From: Oscillospiraceae bacterium
GTDB lineage: Bacteria; Bacillota_A; Clostridia; Oscillospirales; Oscillospiraceae
Direction of reading: 5' to 3'
DNA length: 29,024 bases
Assembly: GCA_017537045.1 (NCBI GenBank)
Contig: JAFYLN010000030.1
Coordinates: 1-29,024 of the forward strand
Below the pieces are notes generated by a model. It saw nothing but the letters and a program-made list of their open reading frames with translations. It ran no database searches and had not been told where the DNA came from. Made by a program: the position numbers and the translations under genes. This document shows, in pieces, positions 1 through 7,968 of the stretch (its first letter is position 1; every line of letters starts with the position of its first letter).

Positions 1-108
1 GACGTTCTGAACCTGGGCGACATGACCTGGGTCAAGTTCATGGGCTTCGACGAGAAGGGCCGTGCAAACTTCTCCCGCAAGGACGCTCTGAAGGAAATGA
101 ACGCCTGA
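1..108 (+). CDS. pnp: 3' end of polyribonucleotide nucleotidyltransferase (PNPase), partial
   Basis: Only the last 35 codons are in the window, ending at TGA 106-108. The residues VLNLGDMTWVKFMGFDEKGR followed by FSRKDAL match the end of an S1 RNA-binding domain as found at the C-terminus of PNPase, the 3'-5' phosphorolytic exoribonuclease of the RNA degradosome. The short tail after the S1 domain fits PNPase better than ribosomal protein S1, which has several S1 repeats, but another S1-domain protein cannot be excluded from so little sequence. A strong intrinsic terminator follows at 119-149. In many Firmicutes pnp follows rpsO and lies near ribF; here the ribF cluster is at the other end of the window, so the two are separated. 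Confidence 0.7.
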   Translation, partial: DVLNLGDMTWVKFMGFDEKGRANFSRKDALKEMNA

Positions 109-118
109 TTTAATTTGA

Positions 119-149
119 AAGGCCGCTGTGCAATACAGCGGCCTTTTTT
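119..149 (+). terminator. Rho-independent terminator of pnp
   Basis: A perfect 11-bp stem (119-129 with 135-145, GGCCGCTGT against ACAGCGGCC plus A-T closing pairs) with a 5-nt loop is followed by a T-run. It starts 11 bases after the stop codon of the PNPase-like gene. Confidence 0.93.
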
Positions 150-160
150 CTTTGCTGTAT

Positions 161-344
161 TTCAAATTGATGTTTGTCGGGCTGTGTGCCGTGGATCATG
201 TAGGGGCGACCACTGGTCGCCCGCGCAGAGAAATGTTGCGAATTCGCATGGGATTTCGGCGAATTCGTAACAGACAACCGCAGCGGGCGGCTAATAGCCG
301 CCCCTACATTCATAATCGGAACGGAACGACAAACTGAAAATTGA
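161..344 (-). repeat. Family C repeat, copy C1 (inverted orientation)
   Basis: An approximately 184-bp element. The left edge TTCAAATTGATGTTTGTCG and the right edge CGACAAACTGAAAATTGAG form the same terminal inverted repeat as copies at 16260, 22626 and 26233. Inside are hairpins GGGCGACC/GGTCGCCC and GGGCGGCT/AGCCGCCC and a GCGAATTCGC-type inner repeat. It lies between the pnp terminator and guaB, which end convergently here. No gene is visible in it. Confidence 0.85.
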
Positions 345-358
345 GCCATCCGCGTATG

Positions 359-394
359 AACATCCCCCTCCTGACCGTGCAGGAGGGGGATGTT
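359..394 (-). terminator. Perfect hairpin downstream of guaB, possible terminator
   Basis: A perfect 15-bp stem (359-373 with 380-394, CATCCCCCTCCTG against its complement) with a 6-nt loop. It lies 55 bases past the guaB stop. Neither strand has a real T-run after it, so calling it an intrinsic terminator is an inference from position and stem strength. Confidence 0.5.
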
Positions 395-448
395 TATGCA
401 TTGCAGGGGGCGTTGCACATCTTCGTGCAACTATCTACCTTTCTGAAC

Positions 449-1954
449 TTACTTGTGAGAGGAGGTTGAACGCAGGGTGACGTCATGGGCGCCGCCCTCA
501 ACAATAGAAACGGAGGAAACCAGCGTCAGCTTGGCATCGCGCTGCAGGTCGGGGATGGTGATGACACCAACGTTGCACATGGTGGACTTGACCTTGTACA
601 GGGAGGCCTCCACATTATCGTGCAGGGAGCCTGCGTAGGTAACGTAGGAATCGACACCTTCTTCGAAACTGAGCTTGGTGGAGCCGCCCAGGTCGTAACG
701 CTGCCAGTTACGGGCACGGTTGGAGCCTTCGCCCCAGTACTCCTTCATGTAAGCGCCGTTGACCAGCACCTTGTTGGTGGGGGATTCATCAAAGCGGGCG
801 AAGTAACGGCCCAGCATCAGGAAGTCGGCACCCATGGCCAGCGCCAGGGTCATGTGGTAGTCATGGACGATGCCGCCGTCAGAGCAGATGGGCACATAGA
901 TGCCGGTCTCTGCAAAATACTCGTCACGGGCGGCTGCGACCTCGATCAGGGCGGTAGCCTGACCACGGCCGATGCCCTTGGTCTCACGGGTGATGCAGAT
1001 GGAGCCGCCGCCAATGCCGACCTTGACGAAGTCTGCGCCGGCCTGAGCCAGGAAACGGAAGCCGTCCCGGTCGACAACATTGCCGGCACCGATCTTCACG
1101 GTGTCGCCATAGGTGTCGCGAACCCACTTGATGGTCTTTTCCTGCCAGCAGGTGTAGCCCTCGGAGGAGTCGATGACCAGCACGTCCACACCGGCATCCA
1201 GCAGGGCGGGAATACGGGTGGCGTAGTCGCGGGTGTTGATACCGGCACCTACCAGATAGCGCTTTTCCTTATCCAGCAGCTCCAGCGGATTGTCTTTGTG
1301 GGAGGAATAGTCCTTGCGGAAGACGAAGTACATCAAGTGGTCATTATCGTCCACGATGGGCAGGGAGTTGAGCTTGTGATCCCAGATGATGTCGTTTGCT
1401 TCCTTCAATGTGGTGCTCCTGGGTGCGACCACCAGCTTTTCACGAGGCGTCATGAAGGTGGAGACCTGCTCATCGCCGGTCATACGGGAGACGCGGTAGT
1501 CACGGCTTGTTACGATGCCCAGCAGCTTGCCGGTAGCAGTGCCGTCTTCGGTGATGGCGATGGTGGAGAAGCCGTTCCTGGCTTTCAGTGCCAGAACATC
1601 CTTCAAGGTTGCATCGGGGGTCAGGTTGGAAGCGGAAACAACGAAGCCCGCCTTGTAATTCTTGACCTTGCGAACCATTTCCGCCTGGTTTTCAATGGTC
1701 TGGGAGCCGAAAATAAAGCTGATGCCGCCTTCCTTTGCCAGTGCGATGGCAAGGGTATCATTGGAAACGGACTGCATGACTGCGGAGGTCAGGGGAACAT
1801 TCAGGGAGATTGCGGGCTCTTCAACGCCCTTGCGGTACTTGACCAGAGGGGTCTTCAGGGACACACGGTCAGGAATGCATTCTTCGGAAGTATAGCCGGG
1901 GACAAGCAGGTATTCGCTGAAAGTGTGGCTGGGTTCCGGATAATAGTACGCCAT
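449..1954 (-). CDS. guaB: Inosine-5'-monophosphate dehydrogenase
   Basis: Catalyses the NAD-dependent oxidation of IMP to XMP, the committed step of GMP synthesis in the cytosol. The 501-residue length is normal. The catalytic loop [12 protein letters not shown] carries Cys320; the NAD-site Asp is in VLVIDSSEG (Asp262). The mobile flap has the Arg-Tyr pair in [11 protein letters not shown] (Arg419-Tyr420). A tandem CBS (Bateman) region occupies about residues 105-225, seen as [15 protein letters not shown] and [10 protein letters not shown]. The loop is GGGSICITR instead of the commoner GPGSICTTR, a variant I recall from the Tritrichomonas foetus enzyme and related bacterial proteins. ATG 1954 is preceded by AGGAGG at 1962-1967. 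Only 46 bases separate it from the upstream yitT-like gene, so the two may share a transcript. Confidence 0.96.
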   Translation of the reverse strand: MAYYYPEPSHTFSEYLLVPGYTSEECIPDRVSLKTPLVKYRKGVEEPAISLNVPLTSAVMQSVSNDTLAIALAKEGGISFIFGSQTIENQAEMVRKVKNYKAGFVVSASNLTPDATLKDVLALKARNGFSTIAITEDGTATGKLLGIVTSRDYRVSRMTGDEQVSTFMTPREKLVVAPRSTTLKEANDIIWDHKLNSLPIVDDNDHLMYFVFRKDYSSHKDNPLELLDKEKRYLVGAGINTRDYATRIPALLDAGVDVLVIDSSEGYTCWQEKTIKWVRDTYGDTVKIGAGNVVDRDGFRFLAQAGADFVKVGIGGGSICITRETKGIGRGQATALIEVAAARDEYFAETGIYVPICSDGGIVHDYHMTLALAMGADFLMLGRYFARFDESPTNKVLVNGAYMKEYWGEGSNRARNWQRYDLGGSTKLSFEEGVDSYVTYAGSLHDNVEASLYKVKSTMCNVGVITIPDLQRDAKLTLVSSVSIVEGGAHDVTLRSTSSHK

Positions 1955-2000
1955 TGGTATTTCCTCCTACAAAAATTATAAATTATAAATTATGAATTTG

Positions 2001-2930
2001 TTACACGGCCTTGCCATCGGCAGAATCCAGAATGGCTTTTTCCTGTCTGCCGGATTTATCGATCTTCTTGAAATTGCCCATGACCTCACTGACAGGATCG
2101 ATGATGGCAAAGGTATTTGGAAACTGGCGGCAGATGGCTGTCAGCTTCGCTACCTGATTGTTATTGACGATGACAAAGAGCATACTGACCTCTTTGTTCA
2201 GATACATGCCCCGACCGGGGATCAGGGTGGCGGAGTGGTGGAGCTGGTGGATGATGGCATCACTGATCTGCTCAGGATAATCGGTAATGATCTCAAAACG
2301 CACCGCGGTGCGGCCATTCTTGGTCAGCCGCTCGGAGACGGTGGAGGATGTAAAGGAATAAAGGATGCACAGGATCACCGGTTCGATCTGATAGTCATAG
2401 ACAAAGTAGGAGGCAACCGCTACCGCAGCATTCATAATGAAGATCAGGTAGAAGATGCTCTTTTCCGGGCTGTACTTATGAATGATGGAGGCCACAAAAT
2501 CCGTACCGCCTGTATAGGCGCTGGCCTGAAGCAGCAGGGCATAGCAGCTGCCGGCAATGATACCGGCTACCAGAGGGCCGAGGATTGCACTGGTGCCGCT
2601 TTCGGTGTAGTACACAAACCGGGAAAGATCCACATAATCCAGCGCAATGGACACCAAGGAAAAGGTACCGACATAGACCATGCTCCGGATCGCCAGCGGC
2701 TTGCTGACCAGAAAAAACACCGCCAGCGCCAGAGGCACATTGATCAGCAGGCTCATATAGCCGATGTTGATGCCGAAAACATACTGGATCATGGTGCAGA
2801 TGCCGTTCAAACCTGCAGGGGCGAAGCGGTTGGGGAACACAAACAACTCATAATTCAGGGCGCAGACAATGGCGATGGCCACGATCACACCGTAGGTCAA
2901 AAGCTTTTTTGCCTTACTCATTTTGCTCAC
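2001..2930 (-). CDS. YitT family integral membrane protein (DUF161 + DUF2179)
   Basis: The protein has several hydrophobic segments in the first ~200 residues (for example around 11-28, 53-75, 83-100, 115-138, 155-175 and 180-195), the YitT_membrane region. Hallmarks are FAPAGLNGI near the start and SAYTGGTDFVASI in the middle. A soluble C-terminal DUF2179 domain follows, including VSMLFVIVNNNQVAKL. The substrate or partner of YitT proteins is not established. The longest frame starts at GTG 2930; an in-frame ATG lies three codons on, at 2921. GAGAAG at 2934-2939 is close to the GTG and about 12 bases from the ATG, so the start is uncertain. A promoter lies at 2988-3016 and guaB follows 46 bases downstream. 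Confidence 0.88.
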   Translation of the reverse strand: MSKMSKAKKLLTYGVIVAIAIVCALNYELFVFPNRFAPAGLNGICTMIQYVFGINIGYMSLLINVPLALAVFFLVSKPLAIRSMVYVGTFSLVSIALDYVDLSRFVYYTESGTSAILGPLVAGIIAGSCYALLLQASAYTGGTDFVASIIHKYSPEKSIFYLIFIMNAAVAVASYFVYDYQIEPVILCILYSFTSSTVSERLTKNGRTAVRFEIITDYPEQISDAIIHQLHHSATLIPGRGMYLNKEVSMLFVIVNNNQVAKLTAICRQFPNTFAIIDPVSEVMGNFKKIDKSGRQEKAILDSADGKAV

Positions 2931-2987
2931 CGGCTTCTCATTTCTTCTGCTTTTTTTACTGTAAAATAACAGTTTTCTTAATCATAA

Positions 2988-3016
2988 ATGATAGCACAGC
3001 TTTTTGTAATGGTCAA
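2988..3016 (-). promoter_or_regulatory. Sigma-A-type promoter of the yitT-like gene
   Basis: On the minus strand TTGACC (3011-3016), a 17-base spacer, then TATCAT (2988-2993). Downstream in the leader, at 2958-2973, the palindrome ACTGT-AAAATA-ACAGT could be an operator or a small hairpin. Confidence 0.75.
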
Positions 3017-3101
3017 GAGGTTCAAACCAACCAATTTTAAGCGCTCTTCCGCAGCGATTTTTGATAATTCCTTTATATTATTGTATAAAGGCAAAAATCC
3101 C

Positions 3102-3130
3102 TTGTTTTTTACACAAAAATATGTTAAAAT
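3102..3130 (+). promoter_or_regulatory. Sigma-A-type promoter of dnaA
   Basis: TTGTTT (3102-3107), 17-base spacer, TAAAAT (3125-3130), giving a leader of about 75 bases before dnaA. The whole 2931-3210 gap contains this promoter, the divergent yitT promoter and no gene. No clear DnaA-box cluster is seen on this side of dnaA. Confidence 0.7.
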
Positions 3131-3210
3131 TTACGTTGAGATATTATGTACCGAAATGACGATTTTTGTCGTTTCAACGCAGCAAAACCAGTCTGGAAAG
3201 GAGTTTTTTT

Positions 3211-4524
3211 ATGTATGCTTCCGCCTATGTATGGGCTAAAGTTTTAAGCTATCTGGAAGAGCGCATGACCAGCACCATGGTATCCGCCTCCTTTGATGAT
3301 GCCGAAGTCGTGGAACTGAACGACGAGCATCTGATTATCTATTCTCCCTCGGATTTCCGCCGGGAAGTCATCAGCCGCCGCTACTCCGGCATGATTCAGG
3401 ATGCCTTGAAAGAGATCTTCAATTCCGATGCCAAGCTCATCGTTTTCGGTGAAAAAGAGCTGAACGCCTTTAAGAGCAAGGGAAAATCCACCACATCCAT
3501 GGACTTCAACCCCCAGTTCACCTTTGATAATTTCGTGGTCGGCCCTTCCAACCGTATGGCACACAGCGCGGCCATCGCCGTTTCCAATACCCCCGGCCAG
3601 GTTTACAACCCCCTGTTTATCTACGGACCTCCCGGCGTGGGCAAGACCCATCTGCTGTATGCAATTGCCAACGGCATCCGAAAGGGAAAGCCCAATGCCA
3701 ACATCGTCTATATCAAAGGCGACCAGTTTACCAACGAGCTGATCGATGCCATCAAAAGCGGTAAGAATATTGAATTCCGCAGCAAATACCGGGAAGCTGA
3801 CCTGTTCCTCATTGATGATATCCAGTTCATCGCCGGTAAGGAATCCACCCAGGAGGAATTCTTCCATACCTTCAACAAGCTCTATGAAGAGCACAAGCAG
3901 ATCGTCATGACCTCCGACCGGAAGCCCAGCGATATGGCAACGCTGGAGGACCGTCTGCGCACCCGCTTTGAATGGGGTCTTACCATGGATATCCAGCCAC
4001 CGGATTACGAGACCCGCATGGCCATCATCAAGAACAAGGCCAACCAGCTCGGTCTGAATTTCAGTGACGAGGTGTGCAACTACATTGCCATCAACGTCAC
4101 CAACAATGTCCGGCAGATTGAGGGCACCGTCAAGAAGATCATGGCTTACCGCGACCTGAACGGCATGACCCTGACACTGGAAAATGTGACCCGGGTCATC
4201 AGCGACATGTTTAAGAGCGAGGGCAACGCCCTGCCGACACCGAACCTGATTATTTCGCAGGTCTGCAAGTTCTACAGCGTGGACGAGGCCACCCTGCGTG
4301 GTACTCAGAAGACCAAGGGCATCGCCGAAGCCCGCCAGACCGCCATGTATCTGGTGCGCAAGCTGACCAACCTGAGCCTGCCGGACATCGGCAAGGAATT
4401 TGCCAAGGATCACTCCACGGTGCTCTATAACATCCGCAAGGTGGAGGTCGCTCTGAAAAACGGTGATAAATCCATGCAGGATAACATCCGCGACATTACT
4501 GCAAATATCAATTCCTGTCTTTAA
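3211..4524 (+). CDS. dnaA: Chromosomal replication initiator protein DnaA
   Basis: AAA+ ATPase that binds DnaA boxes and opens oriC. I place the start at ATG 3211, preceded by GGAAAGGAG and a T-rich 7-base spacer, giving 437 residues; the open frame runs further upstream without a better site. Domain I is about 1-70. The AAA+ core has Walker A GPPGVGKTH (139-147), Walker B FLIDD (199-203) and sensor-type TSDRKP. Domain IV has the signature around 374-405, including ARQTAMYLVRKL. The recognition turn reads FAKDHSTV where the family usually reads FGxRDHTTV, so it is one residue shorter and has Lys in place of Arg. It is followed directly by the oriC box cluster and dnaN. Confidence 0.97.
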   Translation: MYASAYVWAKVLSYLEERMTSTMVSASFDDAEVVELNDEHLIIYSPSDFRREVISRRYSGMIQDALKEIFNSDAKLIVFGEKELNAFKSKGKSTTSMDFNPQFTFDNFVVGPSNRMAHSAAIAVSNTPGQVYNPLFIYGPPGVGKTHLLYAIANGIRKGKPNANIVYIKGDQFTNELIDAIKSGKNIEFRSKYREADLFLIDDIQFIAGKESTQEEFFHTFNKLYEEHKQIVMTSDRKPSDMATLEDRLRTRFEWGLTMDIQPPDYETRMAIIKNKANQLGLNFSDEVCNYIAINVTNNVRQIEGTVKKIMAYRDLNGMTLTLENVTRVISDMFKSEGNALPTPNLIISQVCKFYSVDEATLRGTQKTKGIAEARQTAMYLVRKLTNLSLPDIGKEFAKDHSTVLYNIRKVEVALKNGDKSMQDNIRDITANINSCL

Positions 4525-4527
4525 AAT

Positions 4528-4596
4528 ATGCCATTGCGAACCAGCCCGCAGGGCGGCTCTTGGTGTGAAGATGCGGCGCGCTGGCTCGAAATGACA
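4528..4596. repeat. Degenerate family B-like palindrome after dnaA
   Basis: Begins GCCATTGCGAACCAG and ends CTGGCTCGAAATGACAC, an imperfect inverted repeat with the TGTCATTGCG edge typical of family B on each side, and an inner CCCGCAGGGCGG. It lies between the dnaA stop and the DnaA boxes. The assignment to family B is by eye. Confidence 0.5.
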
Positions 4597-4602
4597 CAAG
4601 AA

Positions 4603-4845
4603 TTTTCTCCACAAAGACTGTGGAATGTGGAAAGATAATTTGTGGAAAAAGAAAAACCTGAAATTTCTTCCACACAGCCTGTTGAAAAAAGGAATATTCT
4701 ACACAATGGGCTGTGGAGAAAAAAGCCTTGCGGCTCTAGCAAAAAAGCCACTTTTCCACATAAATTTCCCCTACGGCTTCTGTTACTACCTAAACTTATT
4801 TATTTTTATATAAATATTGATTCTTTTACAAAAAGGAGTATGGAT
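4603..4845. other. oriC: Chromosomal replication origin (oriC) with DnaA boxes and AT-rich region
   Basis: DnaA-box-like 9-mers (consensus TTATCCACA, both orientations) occur at 4605-4613 (TTCTCCACA), 4619-4627, 4626-4634, 4641-4649 (TGTGGAAAA), 4666-4674, 4695-4703, 4712-4720 (TGTGGAGAA) and 4752-4760 (TTTTCCACA). They are followed at about 4797-4830 by an AT-rich tract (TTTATTTTTATATAAATATT) that fits a DNA unwinding element. The order boxes then AT tract between dnaA and dnaN matches the usual Firmicute origin. Genes to the left (guaB, yitT) run minus and those directly to the right run plus, consistent with bidirectional forks starting here. None of the boxes is the perfect consensus. Confidence 0.88.
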
Positions 4846-5955
4846 ATGCGTTTTACCTGTGAAAAAAACATGCTGGTGCAGGGTCTGAATATTGCAGGCC
4901 GAACCGTTGCCCAGAAGAGCAGCCTTTCCGTTATTGAAGGCATTCTCTGCCGGGCAGGACAGGGCATCACCCTGACCGGATACAACATGGAAACCGCCAT
5001 TACCTATATGATCGATGCAGATGTTTCTGACCCCGGTGCCTGCATTCTGCCTGCCCGCCTGTTCGGTGATATCATCCGCCGCCTGCCGGAAGGCCCCGTC
5101 ACTGTGGTGGTGGACGATAACTTCAAGGTCTCCATCCGTTCCGGCTACGCCAGCTTCACCATTTCCGCAGAATCTGCCGAGGACTACCCCGACCTGCCCG
5201 ATGTCAACGAGGGCAAGGCCATCCGTATTCCTCAGACTGCCATGAAGGAGCTGATCGGCGGCACCATCTTTGCGGTCTCCGAAAATCAGGGCCGGCCCAT
5301 CCACACCGGCGTGAAATTTGAGGTCACCGATGATTCCGTTTCTGCCATTGCGGTGGACGGCTTCCGCCTTGCCCGCCGTACCTTCCATCCCAAGGAAAAC
5401 CTGGCGCGGAATCTGAGCTTCGTGGTACCCGCCGCTGGTCTGAAGGAAGTGGAAAAAATCCTGTCCGATGCGGATGCTGACGTTTCCTTCACCCTGGGAC
5501 ACAAGCATATCCTGTTCCAGATCGGAAGCGCCACACTGGTCTGCCGCCTTCTGGAAGGTGAGTTCCTGGATTGGAGAAGAGTGGTTCCTACCAACTGCCC
5601 CATCAAGCTGGTGGCCAATGTCTCCGACCTGGCAAGCTCCGTGGAGCGTGTCGGCCTGATTGTTTCTGAAAAGTATAAGAGCCCTGTGCGCTGCATCTTC
5701 TCCAATCAGGTGCTGAACATGCGCACCAATACCACCATCGGTGCCGCCGAGGACCGATGCGTTATCGCCGGTGACGGCAAGGAACTGGAGATCGGCTTCA
5801 ATGTCCGGTATCTGGCCGATGCCCTGCGTGTGGTGCCCGCCGAGGAAGTGACGCTGGAGCTGACCAACGGCCTGAGCCCCATCGTGCTGACCCCCGTGGA
5901 TGATAAGGCGGACTTTGCCTATATGATCCTGCCTGTTCGGATCAAGAATTCTTGA
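4846..5955 (+). CDS. dnaN: DNA polymerase III beta subunit (sliding clamp)
   Basis: Ring-forming processivity clamp for DNA polymerase III and docking site for repair proteins. The chosen ATG 4846 gives 369 residues, the usual clamp length, starting MRFTCEKNMLVQGLN. AAAAGGAG at 4831-4838 is 7 bases upstream, whereas the in-frame ATG at 4840 is too close to it. Three tandem clamp folds are expected at about 1-120, 121-245 and 246-369. Typical features seen are the AVDGFRLARR segment in domain 2 and the C-terminal YMILPVRIKNS, which resembles the conserved clamp C-terminus (P-M-R/L). It is separated from yaaA by a 217-base gap holding repeat B1. Confidence 0.97.
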   Translation: MRFTCEKNMLVQGLNIAGRTVAQKSSLSVIEGILCRAGQGITLTGYNMETAITYMIDADVSDPGACILPARLFGDIIRRLPEGPVTVVVDDNFKVSIRSGYASFTISAESAEDYPDLPDVNEGKAIRIPQTAMKELIGGTIFAVSENQGRPIHTGVKFEVTDDSVSAIAVDGFRLARRTFHPKENLARNLSFVVPAAGLKEVEKILSDADADVSFTLGHKHILFQIGSATLVCRLLEGEFLDWRRVVPTNCPIKLVANVSDLASSVERVGLIVSEKYKSPVRCIFSNQVLNMRTNTTIGAAEDRCVIAGDGKELEIGFNVRYLADALRVVPAEEVTLELTNGLSPIVLTPVDDKADFAYMILPVRIKNS

Positions 5956-5981
5956 TTAAAGGTAGCTATCATCGAATTCCG

Positions 5982-6150
5982 TGTCATTCCGAGGGCCGTA
6001 AGGCCCGTGGGAATCTCCAGCAAAGCAGTTAGATTTTGCTGAGGACCAATTAACATCGAATTTGACAAATATACAATGTTAATTGGTGCAGAAAAAAAGT
6101 GGTACTCCGGTGCTGGAGATTGCCACGTCGCTTCGCTCCTCGCAATGACA
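5982..6150. repeat. Family B repeat, gene-less copy B1
   Basis: Two inverted arms: left 5982-6018 (TGTCATTCCGAGG...GGGAATCTCC) and right 6115-6150 (GGAGATTGCC...CGCAATGACA). Their inner hairpins are GGGCC/GGCCC and AGCG/CGCT-like. Between them is an inner inverted repeat CCAATTAACAT...ATGTTAATTGG (about 6046-6087). The element fills the dnaN-yaaA gap; the yaaA ribosome binding site begins just after it. No gene inside. Confidence 0.88.
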
Positions 6151-6172
6151 GTGGGGAGAAAAGGGAGGATTC

Positions 6173-6421
6173 ATGAAAGTAACAGTTAAGAAAAAAGACA
6201 ATGCCCAGCCTCTGGCCATCCACACCGAATATATCAAGCTGCAGGATGCGCTGAAATATGCCAACGTGGTCTATTCCGGCGGTGAAGCCAAGCAGCTGAT
6301 CCTGGATGGGCAGGTGAAGGTCAACGGAGAAATCTGCACCATGCGGGGCAAGAAGCTGCGTCCCGGTGACAAGTTCTCCTTCATGGGCAATACCTTTGTG
6401 ATCACCGATGCGGCTGAATAA
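6173..6421 (+). CDS. yaaA: S4-domain RNA-binding protein, YaaA/RlbA type
   Basis: An 82-residue protein consisting almost entirely of one S4 RNA-binding fold: IKLQDALKYANVVYSGGEAK then VKVNGEICTMRGKKLRPGD. It matches the small S4 protein encoded between dnaN and recF in Firmicutes (YaaA, RlbA), probably acting on ribosomal or structured RNA; the exact role is not settled. GGGAGG at 6163-6168 lies just before ATG 6173. Its 3' end overlaps the recF start by 14 bases, indicating translational coupling. Confidence 0.93.
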   Translation: MKVTVKKKDNAQPLAIHTEYIKLQDALKYANVVYSGGEAKQLILDGQVKVNGEICTMRGKKLRPGDKFSFMGNTFVITDAAE

Positions 6422-7508
6422 ATTAGAACTGCAGAATTTCCGCAATTATGAGCAGCTTTCGCTGGATTTTGAGCCGGGAGTAAACCTGATCGTTGGTAAC
6501 AACGCCCAGGGAAAGACCAATCTGCTGGAAGCGATCTCCTATGCCGGCTCCGGCAAGAGCTTCCGCGCCCAGAAACAAGCCGAAATGATCCGTTTTGGCG
6601 CGGACTTTGCGGAAATCGATGCAAGGGTCAGCGCGCAGGAGCGGGAGCAGGAGCTGCGGTTCGTGCTGTTTTCCGGTTCCCGTCCCCGGCAGGTCTGGCG
6701 CAACGGTGCGAAAAAAAAGACGGTTGCGGAGATTGCCGGCGTGCTGCCCACGGTGCTGTTCTGCCCGGAGGATCTGATGGTTCTCAAAACCGGCGCGGCT
6801 CAGCGGCGGCGGCTGGGTGATCATGGACTGTGCGCCCTGCGTCCCAATTACGACGCGGCACTGACGGAGTACAACCGCATCTTAGAGCAGAAAAGCCGTA
6901 TTCTGAAGGATCATTTTGAAAATCCGGCGCTGCTTGAAATTCTGCCGGAGTACAATATGCGCCTTTGCCAGGTGGGTGCGCTGCTGATCTCCTACCGCGC
7001 CCGGTATTACGACAGTCTTGGCAAGGCGGCGGCAAAGTACCATGGACAGTTTTCCGGCGGCGCAGAGGAATTTCTGCTGGAATATAAGACCGTTTCCACG
7101 GTTTCCGATCCCTTTGCCCCCGTGCCGCAATTGACGCAGGATCTGATGGATCACCTGCAGCGCCATTACCGGGCGGAGACCGAATCCGGCCAGTGCCTGA
7201 CCGGTCCCCACAAGGATGATTTTGACGTGTCCCTTTCCGGCATCAATCTGAAGGCCTACGGCTCTCAGGGTCAGACCCGCACCGCCGCCATTTCTTTAAA
7301 GCTTGCCCAGCGGGAGCTGATGGCAAGGGAATGGGGCGAGGAGCCGGTGCTGCTGCTCGATGATGTGCTGTCGGAGCTGGATCAGGGGCGGCAGGATTTT
7401 GTGCTGAACCAGATCGTATCCGGACAGGTGTTCATCACCTGCTGCGAACCCGGCCGGTTTACCAAGCTGGGGAAGACCATTGAAATCGAAAAGGGACATG
7501 TGAAATAG
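6408..7508 (+). CDS. recF: DNA replication and repair protein RecF
   Basis: SMC-like ATPase that loads RecA at gaps with RecO and RecR. It is 366 residues long, normal for the family. The N-terminus is MRLNKLELQNFRNYEQL. Walker A is GNNAQGKTN (about 30-38). The ABC signature region reads YGSQGQTRTAAISLKLA and Walker B reads VLLLDDVLSELD, with the GPHKDDFD segment just before. Within the usual RRRFLD-type segment this protein reads RRRLGDHG, a slightly divergent lid. It is coupled to yaaA by the 14-base overlap. A family A element with a nuclease gene follows its stop codon directly. Confidence 0.96.
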   Translation: MRLNKLELQNFRNYEQLSLDFEPGVNLIVGNNAQGKTNLLEAISYAGSGKSFRAQKQAEMIRFGADFAEIDARVSAQEREQELRFVLFSGSRPRQVWRNGAKKKTVAEIAGVLPTVLFCPEDLMVLKTGAAQRRRLGDHGLCALRPNYDAALTEYNRILEQKSRILKDHFENPALLEILPEYNMRLCQVGALLISYRARYYDSLGKAAAKYHGQFSGGAEEFLLEYKTVSTVSDPFAPVPQLTQDLMDHLQRHYRAETESGQCLTGPHKDDFDVSLSGINLKAYGSQGQTRTAAISLKLAQRELMAREWGEEPVLLLDDVLSELDQGRQDFVLNQIVSGQVFITCCEPGRFTKLGKTIEIEKGHVK

Positions 7509-7510
7509 TG

Positions 7511-7968
7511 GCCTTGGCTCCCTCTCTGAGGGGGCTGGCACGGCGAAAGCCGTGACTGGGGGAGTGTCGTATGTATTATGACAATAAAAATAAAGATTTT
7601 GCGAGAAAACTGCGCAAAGAAATGACCCCTTGGGAAAGAAAGCTATGGCACTGCTTTTTAAAAGCGTATCCGATTCGCTTTCAACGGCAGAAGAAGATAG
7701 ATAAATACATTGCAGATTTTTTCTGCGCAAAAGCCGGACTGATCGTAGAATTGGACGGTGGTGGTCACTATGACCCGGAAAGCCAGAAAAAAGATTTGCA
7801 AAGAACAAAAGAATTGGAATTTTTCGGTTATAAAGTCGTTCGATTTTCTAATCGTGATATTGATAAAAATTTTTATGGTGTATGCACTGTTATAGACAGG
7901 GAGATTAAGAAAAGGACACTCCCCCAGTCACCTGACGGTGACAGCCCCCTCAGGGAGGGGGCCAAGGC
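7511..7968. mobile_element. Family A element carrying a DUF559 nuclease gene (copy A1)
   Basis: Two inverted hairpin arms bound the insert. The left arm 7511-7569 reads GCCTTGGCTCCCTC...GAGGGGGCTGG, hairpin CACGGC/GCCGTG, then GACTGGGGGAGTGTCG. The right arm 7914-7968 is its inverted counterpart, with hairpin GTCACC/GGTGAC. The nuclease ATG is 2 bases inside the left arm. Gene-less copies with the same arm pair are at 18731-18872 and 28899-29021. The interior is clearly AT-rich against recF and gyrB. Calling it a mobile element is inferred from these features; target duplications were not identified. Confidence 0.7.

Noticed and set aside
3106..3116. TTTTACACA upstream of dnaA as a DnaA box
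   Set aside because: Two mismatches to the consensus, isolated, and inside the dnaA promoter spacer.
4642..4845. Extended N-terminus of DnaN reading back through the DnaA boxes
   Set aside because: It would add 68 residues absent from the clamp family; ATG 4846 has a well-placed AAAAGGAG and gives the normal length.
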